A stretch of 40,084 nucleotides of DNA from Candidatus Segetimicrobium genomatis (GCA_005882275.1 VBAK01000143.1:1-40084), one strand, 5' to 3'; positions 1 through 8,929 are shown, counted from the first letter of the stretch. Program-made: numbers and translations. The notes: generated from the sequence alone by a model not told the origin.

Positions 1-2355
1 CAACATATCCCCCAGGCCGGTGAACCCGACCCCGATGCGCCGCGAGTAGAGGCTGGCCTCTCGCTGTTCGGGGAGTGGATGTTTGTCGGCGTTGTAGTCG
101 AGGATATCGTCGAGGAAGCGAGTGGCCAGACGAAGTGCCTGCTCCAGGTGAAGCCAGTCCACCTCAGCCTGGGGGGTAAACTCGTCCTTCACAAATTCAG
201 CGAGCCCAAGATTGCCGAGACAGCATGCTCCGTACGGTTCAAGAGGGATCTCTGAGCAAGGGTTGGTGGTGATCACGTTCATCCCGTTGTATTCAGTCGT
301 GCTCCACCGCTTGATCGTGTCCCAGAAGATGACCCCGGGCTCGGCATAATCCCGGGCGCCGCGCACCAGTTCGTTCCAGACCTCGCGCGCGCGCACGGTC
401 CGTTGAACGCTCGCCCGGTCGTTCTCGAAGGAGAGCTCCCAGTCCCCGTCGGCTTCGACCGCGCGCATGAAGGCGTCGCTGATCCGCACGCTGATGTTCG
501 CGTACCGCACGCGGCTGAGGTTCCGCTTGATCTTCGTGAACTCCAGCACATCCGGGTGGTTGTCCGCAATCGTGATCATCAAGGCGCCGCGGCGCCCGCT
601 CTGCCCGATCGTCCCTGTGGTCAGGGACATCAACTCCATAAACGAGATCGACCCGGTGCTGGTCCGCGCCGCGTTGTTCACCGGCGCGCCCGCCGGCCGC
701 AGGACGCTGATGTCGCCGCCGACCCCGCCGCCGAGCGAGTAGGTGCGGGCGGCCTCCTTCATCCACTGGAAGATCGACTCGATGGAATCGTCCTTGAATG
801 GAATCACGTAGCAGTTATGGGCGACGGCGAATTCCGCGACGAAGGAATGATCGTCTTCCACGCTGAGGTCGTAGACCGTCTCAGCTGCTGACGCATGCGC
901 GTCTTGCGGAACCGCCGTCTGGGTCCATCCGCATTCCTTCACTTTCACGAAGAGTTCGCCTTCTACGACCTTGTAGAAGTAGTTGCTTGCGGCCTCTTCA
1001 AGCGCTGATTCGTATTCCCACTTTCCCTCCACCCAGGCCTGAATAGCTTCGACGTAGCGCTGGGTCCCGATGTGGATCCACATGCCGCGATGCCGCGTGT
1101 AGCGCAGGATGCCCTCCCAACGAATGGACGCCACAACACCGAGCCGCAGAAGGATAGCATAGACCTGTCGGATCAACTCGGGGTTGGCCAGGAAGAGTTT
1201 TGCGAAGTCGTCGCGCAAGACGCCGTCGCCCAGGAACAGCGCAGAAATGAAGGCCTTCTGTACTGTCTTTTGCGCCGTGAGGAACCACGCCGGAAGGCGC
1301 TTGTCGTGGGCGTGTGTCGCTCCACCAAAGAAGGCTCTCACGAACTCTACCATCAGCTTGCTATGCACGTAGACGCGGAGCCAGTGACCTTCCTGGCCCT
1401 CGCGGCGCTGAATCGCAGCCTCCACACCGAACAATTGCTGAGTCAGATTGCAGATGGCTTCAGCGTACGCCTCCTCGTTCTTATTGAACGTGAAGTACAC
1501 GCTGTTGTCGGTGACGCCGCCCTCGGCCATGAAATACCCAAGCCACAGACCGAACCGCTCGTCGACCGGGACCGTGCGGGCGATCCGCTTGCTCTCCGCG
1601 GATCGCCTGGCGCCCTGCCCGCCTATGAAGGCTGTTACCGTGTAGAGTTTTCCGACTTCATCTTCAACGGCGGCTGCGCTGACGTACTCGGACAGATCAA
1701 GCTCACTTACCGGCAGGGTCTCGTCGATTCGCCCGACCTTGACATAGTGAGACGGAGTGAGATGCTGCGCTTCCACCCAGTCCGCACGCGAGCCGTCGAA
1801 AGCCATGAAGCGATGTTCTTTCGTCGTCGTGATCTGTCGATCGCCAAGGTACCAAAGCCTCATCGTTCGAAGCGGCTCTACGGTCTCGCGATGCATGGTG
1901 TGGGTGACATTACGGAAGCGGTTCCGGTGGGTCAACACCTCATCGCCCACGCGGACTTCTTCGATGGTCTTGAACCCCGCGCGGGTCAGCACTCGAGTCC
2001 CAGGGGGGAAGCAGTTCAGATTCGTGACCCGCTTGGGGTTGCCGACCGCGTGCATGATGCGGCCGCCGGGGATGAAGCGGAAGCCCTCGAGCAGCCAGTA
2101 GAACTCCCGGGCGTAGCGCTCGCGCGCTTCCGGCGTCGGCTCGACGCCGGCGACGCCCCGTGCGATCCGCTCCCACATCTCGACCGGGGTCCGCTCCAGC
2201 AACCCCCCATCGCGGTCCCGAAGCGCGTACTTGTCGACGAAGACGCGGGCGCGGAGTTCGTCTCCCCCGAAGAACTCCAGGGTTTCCTGGGGCAAAGGAG
2301 CGGGCCCTGCGGCGGCGTCCTTGGCTGCGGAGGTTGGCTCGGATGTCATGGCCAT
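1..2355 (-). CDS. nrdJ: B12-dependent (class II) ribonucleotide reductase, 5' part, interrupted by an intein
   Basis: Reduces ribonucleotides to deoxyribonucleotides with adenosylcobalamin as radical source. The frame is open for 785 codons and leaves the window at base 1, so the C-terminal part is missing. The first 114 residues are N-extein (DKYALRDRDG, GFRFIPGGRIMHAVGNP), residues 115-514 are an intein, and the C-extein resumes with CYVIPFKDDS. It continues through SLGGGVGGDIS, TGTIGQSGRRGA, and the hallmark NPCSEIPLEPYGACCLGNLGL, which carries the active-site cysteine region typical of class II enzymes. The ATG at 2355 has GGAGG six bases upstream; further in-frame ATGs at 2361 and 2349 are less well spaced. 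The gene lies 88 bases after nrdR, which encodes its usual repressor, so the pair is probably co-transcribed. Class II rather than class I is favoured by the N-terminal sequence and the absence of an nrdB here; the missing C-terminus prevents a full check. Confidence 0.93.
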   Translation of the reverse strand, partial: MAMTSEPTSAAKDAAAGPAPLPQETLEFFGGDELRARVFVDKYALRDRDGGLLERTPVEMWERIARGVAGVEPTPEARERYAREFYWLLEGFRFIPGGRIMHAVGNPKRVTNLNCFPPGTRVLTRAGFKTIEEVRVGDEVLTHRNRFRNVTHTMHRETVEPLRTMRLWYLGDRQITTTKEHRFMAFDGSRADWVEAQHLTPSHYVKVGRIDETLPVSELDLSEYVSAAAVEDEVGKLYTVTAFIGGQGARRSAESKRIARTVPVDERFGLWLGYFMAEGGVTDNSVYFTFNKNEEAYAEAICNLTQQLFGVEAAIQRREGQEGHWLRVYVHSKLMVEFVRAFFGGATHAHDKRLPAWFLTAQKTVQKAFISALFLGDGVLRDDFAKLFLANPELIRQVYAILLRLGVVASIRWEGILRYTRHRGMWIHIGTQRYVEAIQAWVEGKWEYESALEEAASNYFYKVVEGELFVKVKECGWTQTAVPQDAHASAAETVYDLSVEDDHSFVAEFAVAHNCYVIPFKDDSIESIFQWMKEAARTYSLGGGVGGDISVLRPAGAPVNNAARTSTGSISFMELMSLTTGTIGQSGRRGALMITIADNHPDVLEFTKIKRNLSRVRYANISVRISDAFMRAVEADGDWELSFENDRASVQRTVRAREVWNELVRGARDYAEPGVIFWDTIKRWSTTEYNGMNVITTNPCSEIPLEPYGACCLGNLGLAEFVKDEFTPQAEVDWLHLEQALRLATRFLDDILDYNADKHPLPEQREASLYSRRIGVGFTGLGDML
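814..2013 (-). other. Intein with LAGLIDADG homing endonuclease inside nrdJ
   Basis: In-frame 400-residue protein intron. Block A begins CFPPGTRVLTRAGF with nucleophile Cys1. Block B is TTTKEHRF. The C-terminal blocks read VYDLSVEDDHSFVAEF and end in VAHN, with penultimate His and terminal Asn, followed by extein Cys+1. All residues needed for class 1 splicing are therefore present. The centre carries two dodecapeptide motifs of the DOD endonuclease family, LGYFMAEGG and ISALFLGDG, each keeping an acidic residue, so the homing enzyme may still be active. Both junctions are LN/C and HN/C, which fixes the ends precisely. The host site is a conserved Cys of the reductase, a favoured target of ribonucleotide reductase inteins. 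Confidence 0.94.
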
Positions 2356-2431
2356 TTGCATCCTCCAGGCGAAACTGATGTATGCAAACGTGGGCGGTGG
2401 ACCTGCAGAATGCGATCGATCCGGGACGTCT

Positions 2432-2456
2432 CCCGGCGCCGCCTCAAGGCGCCGGG
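2432..2456 (-). other. Perfect hairpin at the nrdR stop codon
   Basis: A 9-bp perfect inverted repeat (CCCGGCGCC / GGCGCCGGG) with a 7-base loop spans the end of nrdR. No T-run follows on the minus strand, so it is not a standard intrinsic terminator. It could be a processing or stability element, or an attenuator between nrdR and nrdJ. Confidence 0.5.
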
Positions 2457-2947
2457 ATCAGCGTGATCTGCGATGCCAGTTCGGCCTCGAGCTGCTTGCG
2501 GGCTTTGAGCCGCTCGATCTCCTCCATCAGCCGATCCACATCTTCGACCCGGCGATACACAGAGGCAAACCTGACGTAGGCGACATCGTCCATCCGGCGA
2601 AGCCGTTCGATGACCTGATCGCCGATCTCGCGGCTGGCCACACTCGGTACGCCGCGCTTTCCGAGGTCCATCTCGATCTCTTCGGCCGCCGCCTCGAGGA
2701 CCGCCCGGGACACCGGCCGGCCCTCGCAGGCCCGCACCAGGCCGATCAAGATCTTCGTCCGGTCGAACGCCTCGCGGCGGCCGTCCCGCTTGATCACCAG
2801 GAGGGCGGCCCGCTCCGCGCGCTCAAAGGTCGTAAAGCGCCGGCGGCATCCGGGGCACTCCCTGCGCCGCCGGATACCGTCCCCGTCCTCGATGGCTCGA
2901 GAATCCAGGACCTTACTATCTTTTTTCTGGCAGTACGGACACCGCAC
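2444..2947 (-). CDS. nrdR: Transcriptional repressor NrdR
   Basis: Zinc-ribbon and ATP-cone repressor that senses dATP/ATP and controls ribonucleotide reductase genes. The N-terminal ribbon reads VRCPYC...ECPGCRRRFTTFER, with both CxxC pairs, followed by VIKRDGRREAFDRTKI, the start of the ATP-cone, and YVRFASVYRRVEDVD, all NrdR signatures. I chose the GTG at 2947 because it gives the family-typical start before RCPYC, with AAGAGG nine bases upstream, and a 167-residue protein. The frame runs open to an upstream start at 2995, but that would overlap the promoter. The protein is somewhat longer than the about 150 residues usual for the family, through its C-terminus. It stands directly upstream of nrdJ. 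Confidence 0.93.
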   Translation of the reverse strand: MRCPYCQKKDSKVLDSRAIEDGDGIRRRRECPGCRRRFTTFERAERAALLVIKRDGRREAFDRTKILIGLVRACEGRPVSRAVLEAAAEEIEMDLGKRGVPSVASREIGDQVIERLRRMDDVAYVRFASVYRRVEDVDRLMEEIERLKARKQLEAELASQITLIPAP

Positions 2948-2983
2948 GAATGTTCGCCTCTTCTCCCACATATGGGGTAACTC

Positions 2984-3014
2984 GTATGCTAGCACACAAG
3001 GGCTAGTGGCTCAA
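2984..3014 (-). promoter_or_regulatory. Likely nrdR-nrdJ promoter with palindrome over the -10
   Basis: On the minus strand TTGAGC (3014-3009) and TAGCAT (2991-2986) are separated by exactly 17 bases; each matches the sigma-70 consensus at four of six positions. A 14-bp nearly perfect palindrome, GTGTGCTAGCATAC (2997-2984), covers the -10, and a second, weaker one is centred on CATATG at 2969-2974. This layout fits repression. The repeats do not match the usual NrdR box well, so the binding factor is unknown. Confidence 0.5.
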
Positions 3015-3144
3015 TTGGGGAAAGCACCCGCCATGGCCGATGGCACCTTGCCTGCGGCAAGTTCCTGGGTCTTGATCCGTCAACCGGCGATTCTATCGAC
3101 CGCAGAGGGCCATGTGCCGGCGGGGAGGGAGTCCCGCGGGGGGA

Positions 3145-4443
3145 TTAGGTTCTGAAGATCACGGCCTCCCGGCTGAAGAGGGCGATGGCGATCTTGAGGA
3201 CCACCGCGGCGTATAGAGCGCAGGACACGGACGTGAGCAGCAGGTGCCCCCAATTGACGGTCCCCAGCAGCAACTCGCGAAAGGCGAAGAAGGTGTTCAG
3301 CACCGGCAGGAGATACACCCACCCCCTCCCCGCGAGCTCGCTGATGAACTGCACCGCCATGGCCGGCAGCACGATCATGAAGTACAGCGGCGTGACGTAC
3401 TGCTGCGCTTCGCGCGGCGATCGGGCATAGATGCTCACGGCCAATTGCACCCCGCTCACCAGCGCCGCAAACAGGAGCGCCACCCCGAGCAGCACCGCGG
3501 CGGTGCCCAGGGGGAGGCTGATGTCCAATGTCCCGGCCGAGGTCAGGAGGTAGGGATAGCCCCATCGGAGGCTCAGCATCAGCGAGAGGACGACGATGAT
3601 CACCGCGCCCATCGATGCGGTCAGCACCGCGAGAAACTTCCCCAGGACGATCGCCTCCCGGCGGGGCGGCGCGACCAGCAGGGATTCCAGGGTGCCCCGC
3701 TCCTTCTCGCCGGCGGCCAGATCGACCGCCACCGCCATCCCGCCCACCACCGCCAGCATCGCGATGAAGAACGGGAGGATGCCGGCGAGGAGCAGCCCGG
3801 AGAGCTGGCGCTGGGTCGCCACGCTGCGCTCGTCCACCAGGACCGGCAGCAGATCGGCGGGGTTCAGGTGGCGGACCTGCAGCCGGCGGGCCACGATCTC
3901 GCGGCTGTACTTCGCGATCAGCTCGACGACCTTGCCCCGGGCGGCCGTGCTTTCGGAGTCGCTGGCGTCGTACTGAATGCCCACGCGGACCTGTCCGTCC
4001 CGCGCGATGACCGCCTCCATCCCGGAGGGGAGCCGGACGACGGCCAGGACCCGCCGCTCGCGCAGCGCCCTCAGGGGATCGGCGGCGCGGACCGGGAGAA
4101 TCAGGCGGGTCGCGCGGGCGAGCCTGAGCAGCCCGTCGTCCTGCCCGACGATCGCGACCGCGGGGGTCGCGGTCTGGAAACCGCGCTGCTGCCGCTGCTC
4201 CAGGTAGGGGATCCCCAGCGTGGCCAGCGGCACGACCACCGCCGGAAGCAGGATCATCACCAGCAGCGTCCGCCGATCCCGAAGCGCCTCCAGCATCTCT
4301 TTCGCGTACACCGCGCGCACGAACGGAGCCGTCGCCTCGAGGAGCCCCGGCGCGGGCCCGCGGCGAGGGATGCCCCCAACGGGCCGGCGGCGGATGCGCG
4401 CCCGGCGTTCCTCGCGCCACCAGATCACCGCACGGCCGATCAC
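3145..4443 (-). CDS. ABC-2 type permease (NatB/export-like)
   Basis: Membrane subunit of an ABC exporter, 432 residues. A hydrophobic segment near residue 50 (LLVMILLPAVVVPLATLGI) is followed by an extracytoplasmic stretch of roughly 150 residues and then a cluster of about five membrane segments. Between them is the conserved cytoplasmic motif GEKERGTLESLLVAPPRREAIVLGK, typical of NatB-like ABC-2 permeases. The start is GTG at 4443, overlapping the ATPase stop by four bases (GTGA), with GGAGG ten bases upstream. The two genes are therefore translationally coupled and form one transporter. The substrate is unknown; NatAB relatives move sodium ions, others lipids or drugs. Confidence 0.85.
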   Translation of the reverse strand: MIGRAVIWWREERRARIRRRPVGGIPRRGPAPGLLEATAPFVRAVYAKEMLEALRDRRTLLVMILLPAVVVPLATLGIPYLEQRQQRGFQTATPAVAIVGQDDGLLRLARATRLILPVRAADPLRALRERRVLAVVRLPSGMEAVIARDGQVRVGIQYDASDSESTAARGKVVELIAKYSREIVARRLQVRHLNPADLLPVLVDERSVATQRQLSGLLLAGILPFFIAMLAVVGGMAVAVDLAAGEKERGTLESLLVAPPRREAIVLGKFLAVLTASMGAVIIVVLSLMLSLRWGYPYLLTSAGTLDISLPLGTAAVLLGVALLFAALVSGVQLAVSIYARSPREAQQYVTPLYFMIVLPAMAVQFISELAGRGWVYLLPVLNTFFAFRELLLGTVNWGHLLLTSVSCALYAAVVLKIAIALFSREAVIFRT

Positions 4444-5198
4444 CGCACCGTGTCCTCCACGACCTGCACGAAGGTCTCCTCGAGCCCGAGGCCCGTGTGG
4501 GCCTTGAGCTCCGCGAGCCGCCCCTGCGCCAGCACCCGGCCGCCGGCGATGATGGCGACGCGGTCGCAGAGGCGCTCCGCCTCCTCCATGAGGTGCGTCG
4601 ACAGGATCACGCACCGCCCATCCCGCTTGAACCGCTGCACGAACTCGCGGACCGACCGCGCGGAGATGACGTCCAGGCCGGAGGTCGGCTCATCGAGGAA
4701 GACGACGGGCGGATCGTGGATGAGGGCGCGGGCGATGTTCACCTTCTGCTTCATGCCGCGGCTCAGCGTGTCGGCGATCCGGTCGATGTGGGGGGCCATC
4801 TCCAGGGTCTCGAGAATGGCTTCCACCCGCCCCTCCAGCACCTCCGCCTGCACCCCGCACAGGCGTCCCGCGTACCGCACGGCCTCGCGGGCGGTGAGGC
4901 GCCCGTAGATCCCGGCATGCTCGGGGAGCACGCCGATCACGCGCCGGACCGCCTCGGGCTCGCGGGTGACATCGTACCCCGCGATGCGCGCGCCCCCCGA
5001 GGTGGGGCGAAGAATCGTGGTGAGCATGCGGAGCGTCGTGGTCTTGCCGGCCCCGTTCGGCCCGAGCAGGCCGAACACCTCGCCGGCGTAACACCGGAAC
5101 GACACGCCGCGAACGGCGTGGAAGGTGCGAAAGCGCTTGTGGAGATCGACGGCCTCGACGAGGACGGCCGGGCCGCCGGCCGCCTCCCGAGCGGTCAC
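4440..5198 (-). CDS. ABC exporter ATP-binding protein
   Basis: Powers the neighbouring ABC-2 permease. The 252 residues contain Walker A GPNGAGKTT (about 46-54), signature LSRGMKQKVNIARAL, Walker B VVFLDEPTSGLD and switch His in STHLMEEAE. The signature has R and M in place of the more usual G and Q, as is common in NatA/CcmA-type exporters. The start is GTG at 5198, overlapping the protease stop by four bases, which is chosen over a GTG at 5204 because every junction in this operon uses the same overlap. The length is normal for the family. The substrate cannot be read from the sequence. Confidence 0.9.
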   Translation of the reverse strand: MTAREAAGGPAVLVEAVDLHKRFRTFHAVRGVSFRCYAGEVFGLLGPNGAGKTTTLRMLTTILRPTSGGARIAGYDVTREPEAVRRVIGVLPEHAGIYGRLTAREAVRYAGRLCGVQAEVLEGRVEAILETLEMAPHIDRIADTLSRGMKQKVNIARALIHDPPVVFLDEPTSGLDVISARSVREFVQRFKRDGRCVILSTHLMEEAERLCDRVAIIAGGRVLAQGRLAELKAHTGLGLEETFVQVVEDTVR

Positions 5199-6262
5199 TG
5201 ACACGTGACGTCCAGCGGGACGGCGCTCAGCGCGAAGATGACGACGAGCGCGGCCGCCATCGCGATGTGCCCCGCCGTCGGCGGCGAGATGTCGTCGAGC
5301 GGGCCCGGATGCCCCCGCCGCAGCAGGAGCAGGATCAGCACCGCCATCGGCCAGTAGCGAAAGTACCACGCGACCCCGGCCGCCGCGATGGAGAGGACCA
5401 GGTGGACCCGGGATCCGAACAACGCCCGCATCACATGCCCCCCGTCCAGCATGCTCGCCGGGAGCAGGTTGATCGCGGTCACGAGGAGCCCGAACCACCC
5501 CGCGAACAGGACCGGATGAAAGATCACCCCGCTGGACGGGTCGGGATGCAGGAGCCAGTTGACGAGGAAATCGACGAGGCGCGGGCTCGAGAACGAGCAG
5601 ACGGGGCTGACGAGCGCGGACCGCGCGACGACGGAGGAGTGCGCGGCGCCGTAGATGAGGAACGGAATCGCCGCGATGAACCCGGCGATCGGCCCGGAGG
5701 CGCCGAGCTCGATCAGGGCGTCCCGGTTCGGCGCCGGCGACCGCGTGAGGATGACCGCGCCCAGCGTCCCGGAGCCGAGCCCCGGGATCGGCACCATCGG
5801 GATGAAAAACGGCAGGCTCGCGTCGATGCCCCGCCGGATCGAGACGACCTTGTGTCCCATCTCGTGGCAGACCAGAATGGCCATCAGCGAGAGGGAAAAC
5901 GCCAGGCCCGACCCGATGAGATGCGCGACGCTCCCGCCCCCCGATGTGTTGATGGCCCCGGCGATGAGCGTCGTCACCAGGGTCGCGAGAAACAACCCCA
6001 GGGGGAGCGCCCACTCCGTTCGGCCGGCGGGGGGCCTGGCCACGAGCAGGATCACCGTCTTGCCCTCCCGCTCGCGGAGCAACGGGAGGACCTCCAGCGG
6101 CTCGAGGTCCCGGCGGAGGCGCAGGAACCGCTCCTTCACGTCCGGGCCGGGCTGGATGGTAAAGGCCGGGCGGCCGTCCAGGAATCCGACCTCCTGGATC
6201 GGAAACGCCGCCGCGACGGCCGCCTGGATCGCGTCGAAGCGCGTTTCCGGATCGCCCACCAT
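5195..6262 (-). CDS. Site-2 protease family (M50) membrane metalloprotease
   Basis: Predicted intramembrane zinc metalloprotease of 355 residues. About 90 soluble N-terminal residues precede several membrane segments. The active site is HEMGH in ILVCHEMGHKV, and the third zinc ligand lies in LLPASMLDGGHVMRALFG, matching the LDGGH motif of M50 enzymes. The arrangement with an N-terminal cytosolic domain resembles the EGY1-like/FtsH-interacting branch rather than RseP, since no PDZ domain is visible. The ATG at 6262 has TAGGAA just upstream. It is the first gene of the operon with the ABC exporter; the coupling suggests that the protease and pump act on the same process, but the target is unknown. 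Confidence 0.85.
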   Translation of the reverse strand: MVGDPETRFDAIQAAVAAAFPIQEVGFLDGRPAFTIQPGPDVKERFLRLRRDLEPLEVLPLLREREGKTVILLVARPPAGRTEWALPLGLFLATLVTTLIAGAINTSGGGSVAHLIGSGLAFSLSLMAILVCHEMGHKVVSIRRGIDASLPFFIPMVPIPGLGSGTLGAVILTRSPAPNRDALIELGASGPIAGFIAAIPFLIYGAAHSSVVARSALVSPVCSFSSPRLVDFLVNWLLHPDPSSGVIFHPVLFAGWFGLLVTAINLLPASMLDGGHVMRALFGSRVHLVLSIAAAGVAWYFRYWPMAVLILLLLRRGHPGPLDDISPPTAGHIAMAAALVVIFALSAVPLDVTCQ

Positions 6263-6294
6263 GGTTCCTAGCCTACCATCCGCGCCCGGGAATG

Positions 6295-6336
6295 GAAAAG
6301 GGGCGCACGGGTCCTGCGGTCTCTCCCGCGCGCCCC
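6295..6336 (-). terminator. Intrinsic terminator after ftsZ
   Basis: A 12-bp stem with one mismatch (arms 6300-6311 and 6325-6336; 13-base loop) is followed on the minus strand by TTTT. It lies between the ftsZ stop and the M50 protease start and likely ends the dcw transcript. Confidence 0.65.
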
Positions 6337-6407
6337 GAGCGGATCCCTCGGGACCCGGCCTCTGGCAGCCCTGCCGGGCGGCCGAGCGAAAGGGGGTCCG
6401 GGGCGGA

Positions 6408-7481
6408 CTACCGCTTTCGCAGGAAGGCCGGGATGTCCAGGTCGTCCCGTTCCGGCCGGTGCCCGGCGGCGGCGTCTCCTCCCCCGACCCGCGCGACGTC
6501 GTCGGAGGCGGTTTCGTCCTCCGTCCGCTGCCCTTCGAAGCCGGTGGCGATCACCGTGATATGCACTTCCCCATCGAGCGCGTCGTCGATCACCGCGCCG
6601 AAGATGATGTTGGCGTCGGGGTCGGCCGCCTTCTGCACCACCGCGGCGGCTTCGCTCACCTCCATCAACGCGAGATCGGTCCCGCCGGTGATGTTGATCA
6701 GCACGCCGCGGGCGCCCTCCATAGAGGTCTCCAGCAGCGGGCTCGCGATCGCCGCCTGCGCGGCCTGGATCGCGCGTCCCTCGCCGCTGCCGACGCCGAT
6801 GCCGATGAGCGCCGATCCCGCTTCCGCCATCACGGCGCGGACGTCCGCGAAATCGAGGTTGATGAGCCCGGGCACGGTGATCAGGTCGGCGATCCCCTGC
6901 ACGCCCTGGCGGAGAACGTCGTCCGCGACGCGGAACGCCTCGACGACCGTGGCGGTCTTGTCCACAACTTGAAGAAGCCGGTCGTTGGGGATCGTGATGA
7001 CCGTGTTCACGCGCTGGCGGAGGTTCCGGATCCCCTCCGCCGCGGAGTTCTGCCGCCGGCGGCCTTCGAAGCTGAACGGTTTCGTGACCACCCCGATCGT
7101 CAGCGCGCCCAGTTCCCGCGCCACGTGCGCGACGATCGGCGCGCCGCCGGTGCCGGTGCCCCCGCCCATCCCCGAGGTCACGAAGATCATGTCCGCGCCT
7201 TCCAGCGCCTCGGTCAGATCCTCCCGGCTCTCTTCCGCGGCCTGCCGGCCGATCTCCGGGTCGCCGCCCGCCCCCAATCCGCGGGTCAGCTTCCCGCCGA
7301 TGTGGATCTTTTTGTCGGCATTGCTGAGCGCCAGCGCCTGCGCATCCGTGTTGACGGCGATGAACTCGACGCCCCGGAGGCCCGCGCTGATCATCCGGTT
7401 GACCGCGTTACTGCCGCCCCCGCCCACCCCCACCACTTTGATCGCTGCGTACCGCCGGAGATCTCGCTCCGCGCTCGACAT
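6408..7481 (-). CDS. ftsZ: Cell division protein FtsZ
   Basis: Tubulin-like GTPase that assembles the division ring, 357 residues. It has the nucleotide motif [14 protein letters not shown] (about 17-30), the tubulin signature GGGTGTG (106-112), the T7-loop region [13 protein letters not shown], and a C-terminal conserved peptide DIPAFLRKR (349-357) that binds FtsA and other partners. The linker before it is short. The ATG at 7481 has GGAGG seven bases upstream. An in-frame ATG at 7610 would add 43 low-complexity residues and is less likely. It is the last gene of the dcw cluster, separated from ftsA by 184 bases and followed by a terminator. Confidence 0.98.
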   Translation of the reverse strand: MSSAERDLRRYAAIKVVGVGGGGSNAVNRMISAGLRGVEFIAVNTDAQALALSNADKKIHIGGKLTRGLGAGGDPEIGRQAAEESREDLTEALEGADMIFVTSGMGGGTGTGGAPIVAHVARELGALTIGVVTKPFSFEGRRRQNSAAEGIRNLRQRVNTVITIPNDRLLQVVDKTATVVEAFRVADDVLRQGVQGIADLITVPGLINLDFADVRAVMAEAGSALIGIGVGSGEGRAIQAAQAAIASPLLETSMEGARGVLINITGGTDLALMEVSEAAAVVQKAADPDANIIFGAVIDDALDGEVHITVIATGFEGQRTEDETASDDVARVGGGDAAAGHRPERDDLDIPAFLRKR

Positions 7482-7542
7482 CCTCACCCCTCCCGCCGGA
7501 TCTGGAGGAGCCCCCCGCCTCTCCCCCGCCTGTGCCCGCGCA

Positions 7543-7557
7543 TTCGGAGATTCCGAA
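7543..7557 (-). promoter_or_regulatory. Inverted repeat in the ftsA-ftsZ gap
   Basis: TTCGGA-gat-TCCGAA is a perfect 6-bp inverted repeat with a 3-base centre. It lies in the 184-base spacer between ftsA and ftsZ, the only sizeable gap late in the cluster. It could be an operator for separate ftsZ control; no clear promoter was found beside it. Confidence 0.25.
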
Positions 7558-7665
7558 CCCCAGGACAACAATCGCTGGATTGGATGCGGTGATCGCGCCG
7601 ACGTGGCCATGCTCCCTTCGCTCCTCCCGGATCTGCGACGTCCGTTGAGCCGCCGCGGCCCCCCG

Positions 7666-8898
7666 TTATGCGCCCAGGGTGAACTCCCGCAGCCACTGCC
7701 GCACCCGGCCGTAGACGGTGCCGTTCCCATTGAGGCCGCGCCCCACCCTCCGCTGCCGGACGGCATGGAGCACCAACCCGACGCCGGTCGCGAAGGCCGG
7801 ACTGCTCACCGTGTCCGCCATGCTGCCCGGGACCTCGGGCACGCCGACCCGAACCGCCGTCCCCAGCCGCTCGGAGACGAGGTCGGGGAGGCCGCGCAGC
7901 AGGGCGGTGCCCCCGGTGACCACGAGCCCGGCGGGGATCCGGTACCCCCAGCCCGACCGGCCGCACTGCGCCTTGACCAGGCCGGCGATCTCCGAGATCC
8001 GCGGCTCGATGATCTCGCTGAGGGCGCGCTTGGGCGCGACCCGCAACTCGTGGCTCCCCACGTGCACGACCTCGATCAGTTCGTCCTCGCCGACCTGCCG
8101 GGGGAGCGCGCACCCGTGGCGAATCTTCAGCCGCTCCGCATCGCCGAACGAGGTCCGAAGCCCCATGGCGATGTCGTTGGTCACGTGATTGCCTCCGTAG
8201 GGCAGCACCGCGGTGTAGCAGAGTCCGCCGCCCGCGAAGATGCCCAGGCTGATGGTCCCGCCGCCGATGTCGACGAGCGCCACCCCGAGCTCGCGCTCCG
8301 CCGGCGACAGGACGGCCTCGCCCGAGGCCAGCGCCTCCAGGACCAGGGCCTCGCATTCGAGCCCGGCGCGCAGCACGCACTTCAACAGGTTCGCCAGCAG
8401 CGTGCTCGCGCCCGTGACGATGTGCGCCTCGACTTCCAGGCGCGTCCCGTACATCCCGGCCGGACTCTTTACGCCGTCCTGGCCGTCGACGATGAAGTCC
8501 CGAGGGAGCAGGTGGACGATCTCGCGGTCGCTCGCCGGGACGGCCGCCATGCGGGCGGCCTCGACCGCCCGGGCGACGTCCTGCTCGCCGATCTCGTGAT
8601 CGGCCCGGGACACCGCGACGACGCCGCGGCTGTTCTGCGACGCCAGGTGCCCCCCGGACACGCCCACGACCGCCGCGGAGAGCCGGAGGCCCGCCATCCG
8701 CTCGGCCTTGTCCACGGCCTCCTCGATCGCGCGGGTGGTGGCGTCGAGGTCGACGACCACGCCTTTCCGCACACCAACAGACGGAGAGGTCCCCATCCCT
8801 GTGATGTGGACCTCTCCGTCTTCGCTCTGTTCCGCGACGATGACACAGACCTTGGTGGTGCCGATATCCAAGCCCACCAAGGCGCCTCGCTTGGCCAA
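7666..8898 (-). CDS. ftsA: Cell division protein FtsA
   Basis: Actin-like ATPase that tethers FtsZ to the membrane, 410 residues. Phosphate motif 1 is [15 protein letters not shown] (about 9-23), with the 1C domain after it, [16 protein letters not shown] as phosphate motif 2, and [15 protein letters not shown] as the adenosine motif. The C-terminus [16 protein letters not shown] is a short amphipathic helix, as expected for the membrane-targeting sequence. The start is TTG at 8898, supported by GGAGG nine bases upstream and by the family N-terminus. It sits 31 bases after ftsQ. Confidence 0.96.
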   Translation of the reverse strand: MAKRGALVGLDIGTTKVCVIVAEQSEDGEVHITGMGTSPSVGVRKGVVVDLDATTRAIEEAVDKAERMAGLRLSAAVVGVSGGHLASQNSRGVVAVSRADHEIGEQDVARAVEAARMAAVPASDREIVHLLPRDFIVDGQDGVKSPAGMYGTRLEVEAHIVTGASTLLANLLKCVLRAGLECEALVLEALASGEAVLSPAERELGVALVDIGGGTISLGIFAGGGLCYTAVLPYGGNHVTNDIAMGLRTSFGDAERLKIRHGCALPRQVGEDELIEVVHVGSHELRVAPKRALSEIIEPRISEIAGLVKAQCGRSGWGYRIPAGLVVTGGTALLRGLPDLVSERLGTAVRVGVPEVPGSMADTVSSPAFATGVGLVLHAVRQRRVGRGLNGNGTVYGRVRQWLREFTLGA

Positions 8899-8929
8899 CC
8901 AGGTGCACCTCCGGGTTCGACTATTGGCG

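Noticed and set aside
2356-2431. A NrdR box directly upstream of nrdJ
   Set aside because: No sequence near the ACACWATATATWGTGT consensus could be found in the 88-base gap.
1072-2466. Long plus-strand ORF of 464 codons
   Set aside because: It is the antisense shadow of nrdJ and its intein; composition lacks any domain, and the minus strand carries clear motifs.
3047-3061. CTTGCC-TGC-GGCAAG hairpin as a terminator of the ABC permease gene
   Set aside because: Stem is only six pairs and no T-run follows on the minus strand.
3244-4908. Long plus-strand ORF of 554 codons
   Set aside because: Antisense to the ABC permease and ATPase; rich in His, Gln and Arg as expected for a high-GC shadow frame.
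7482-7610. Longer FtsZ starting at ATG 7610
   Set aside because: Would add 43 low-complexity residues; ATG 7481 has a better-spaced ribosome site and gives the family-typical N-terminus.
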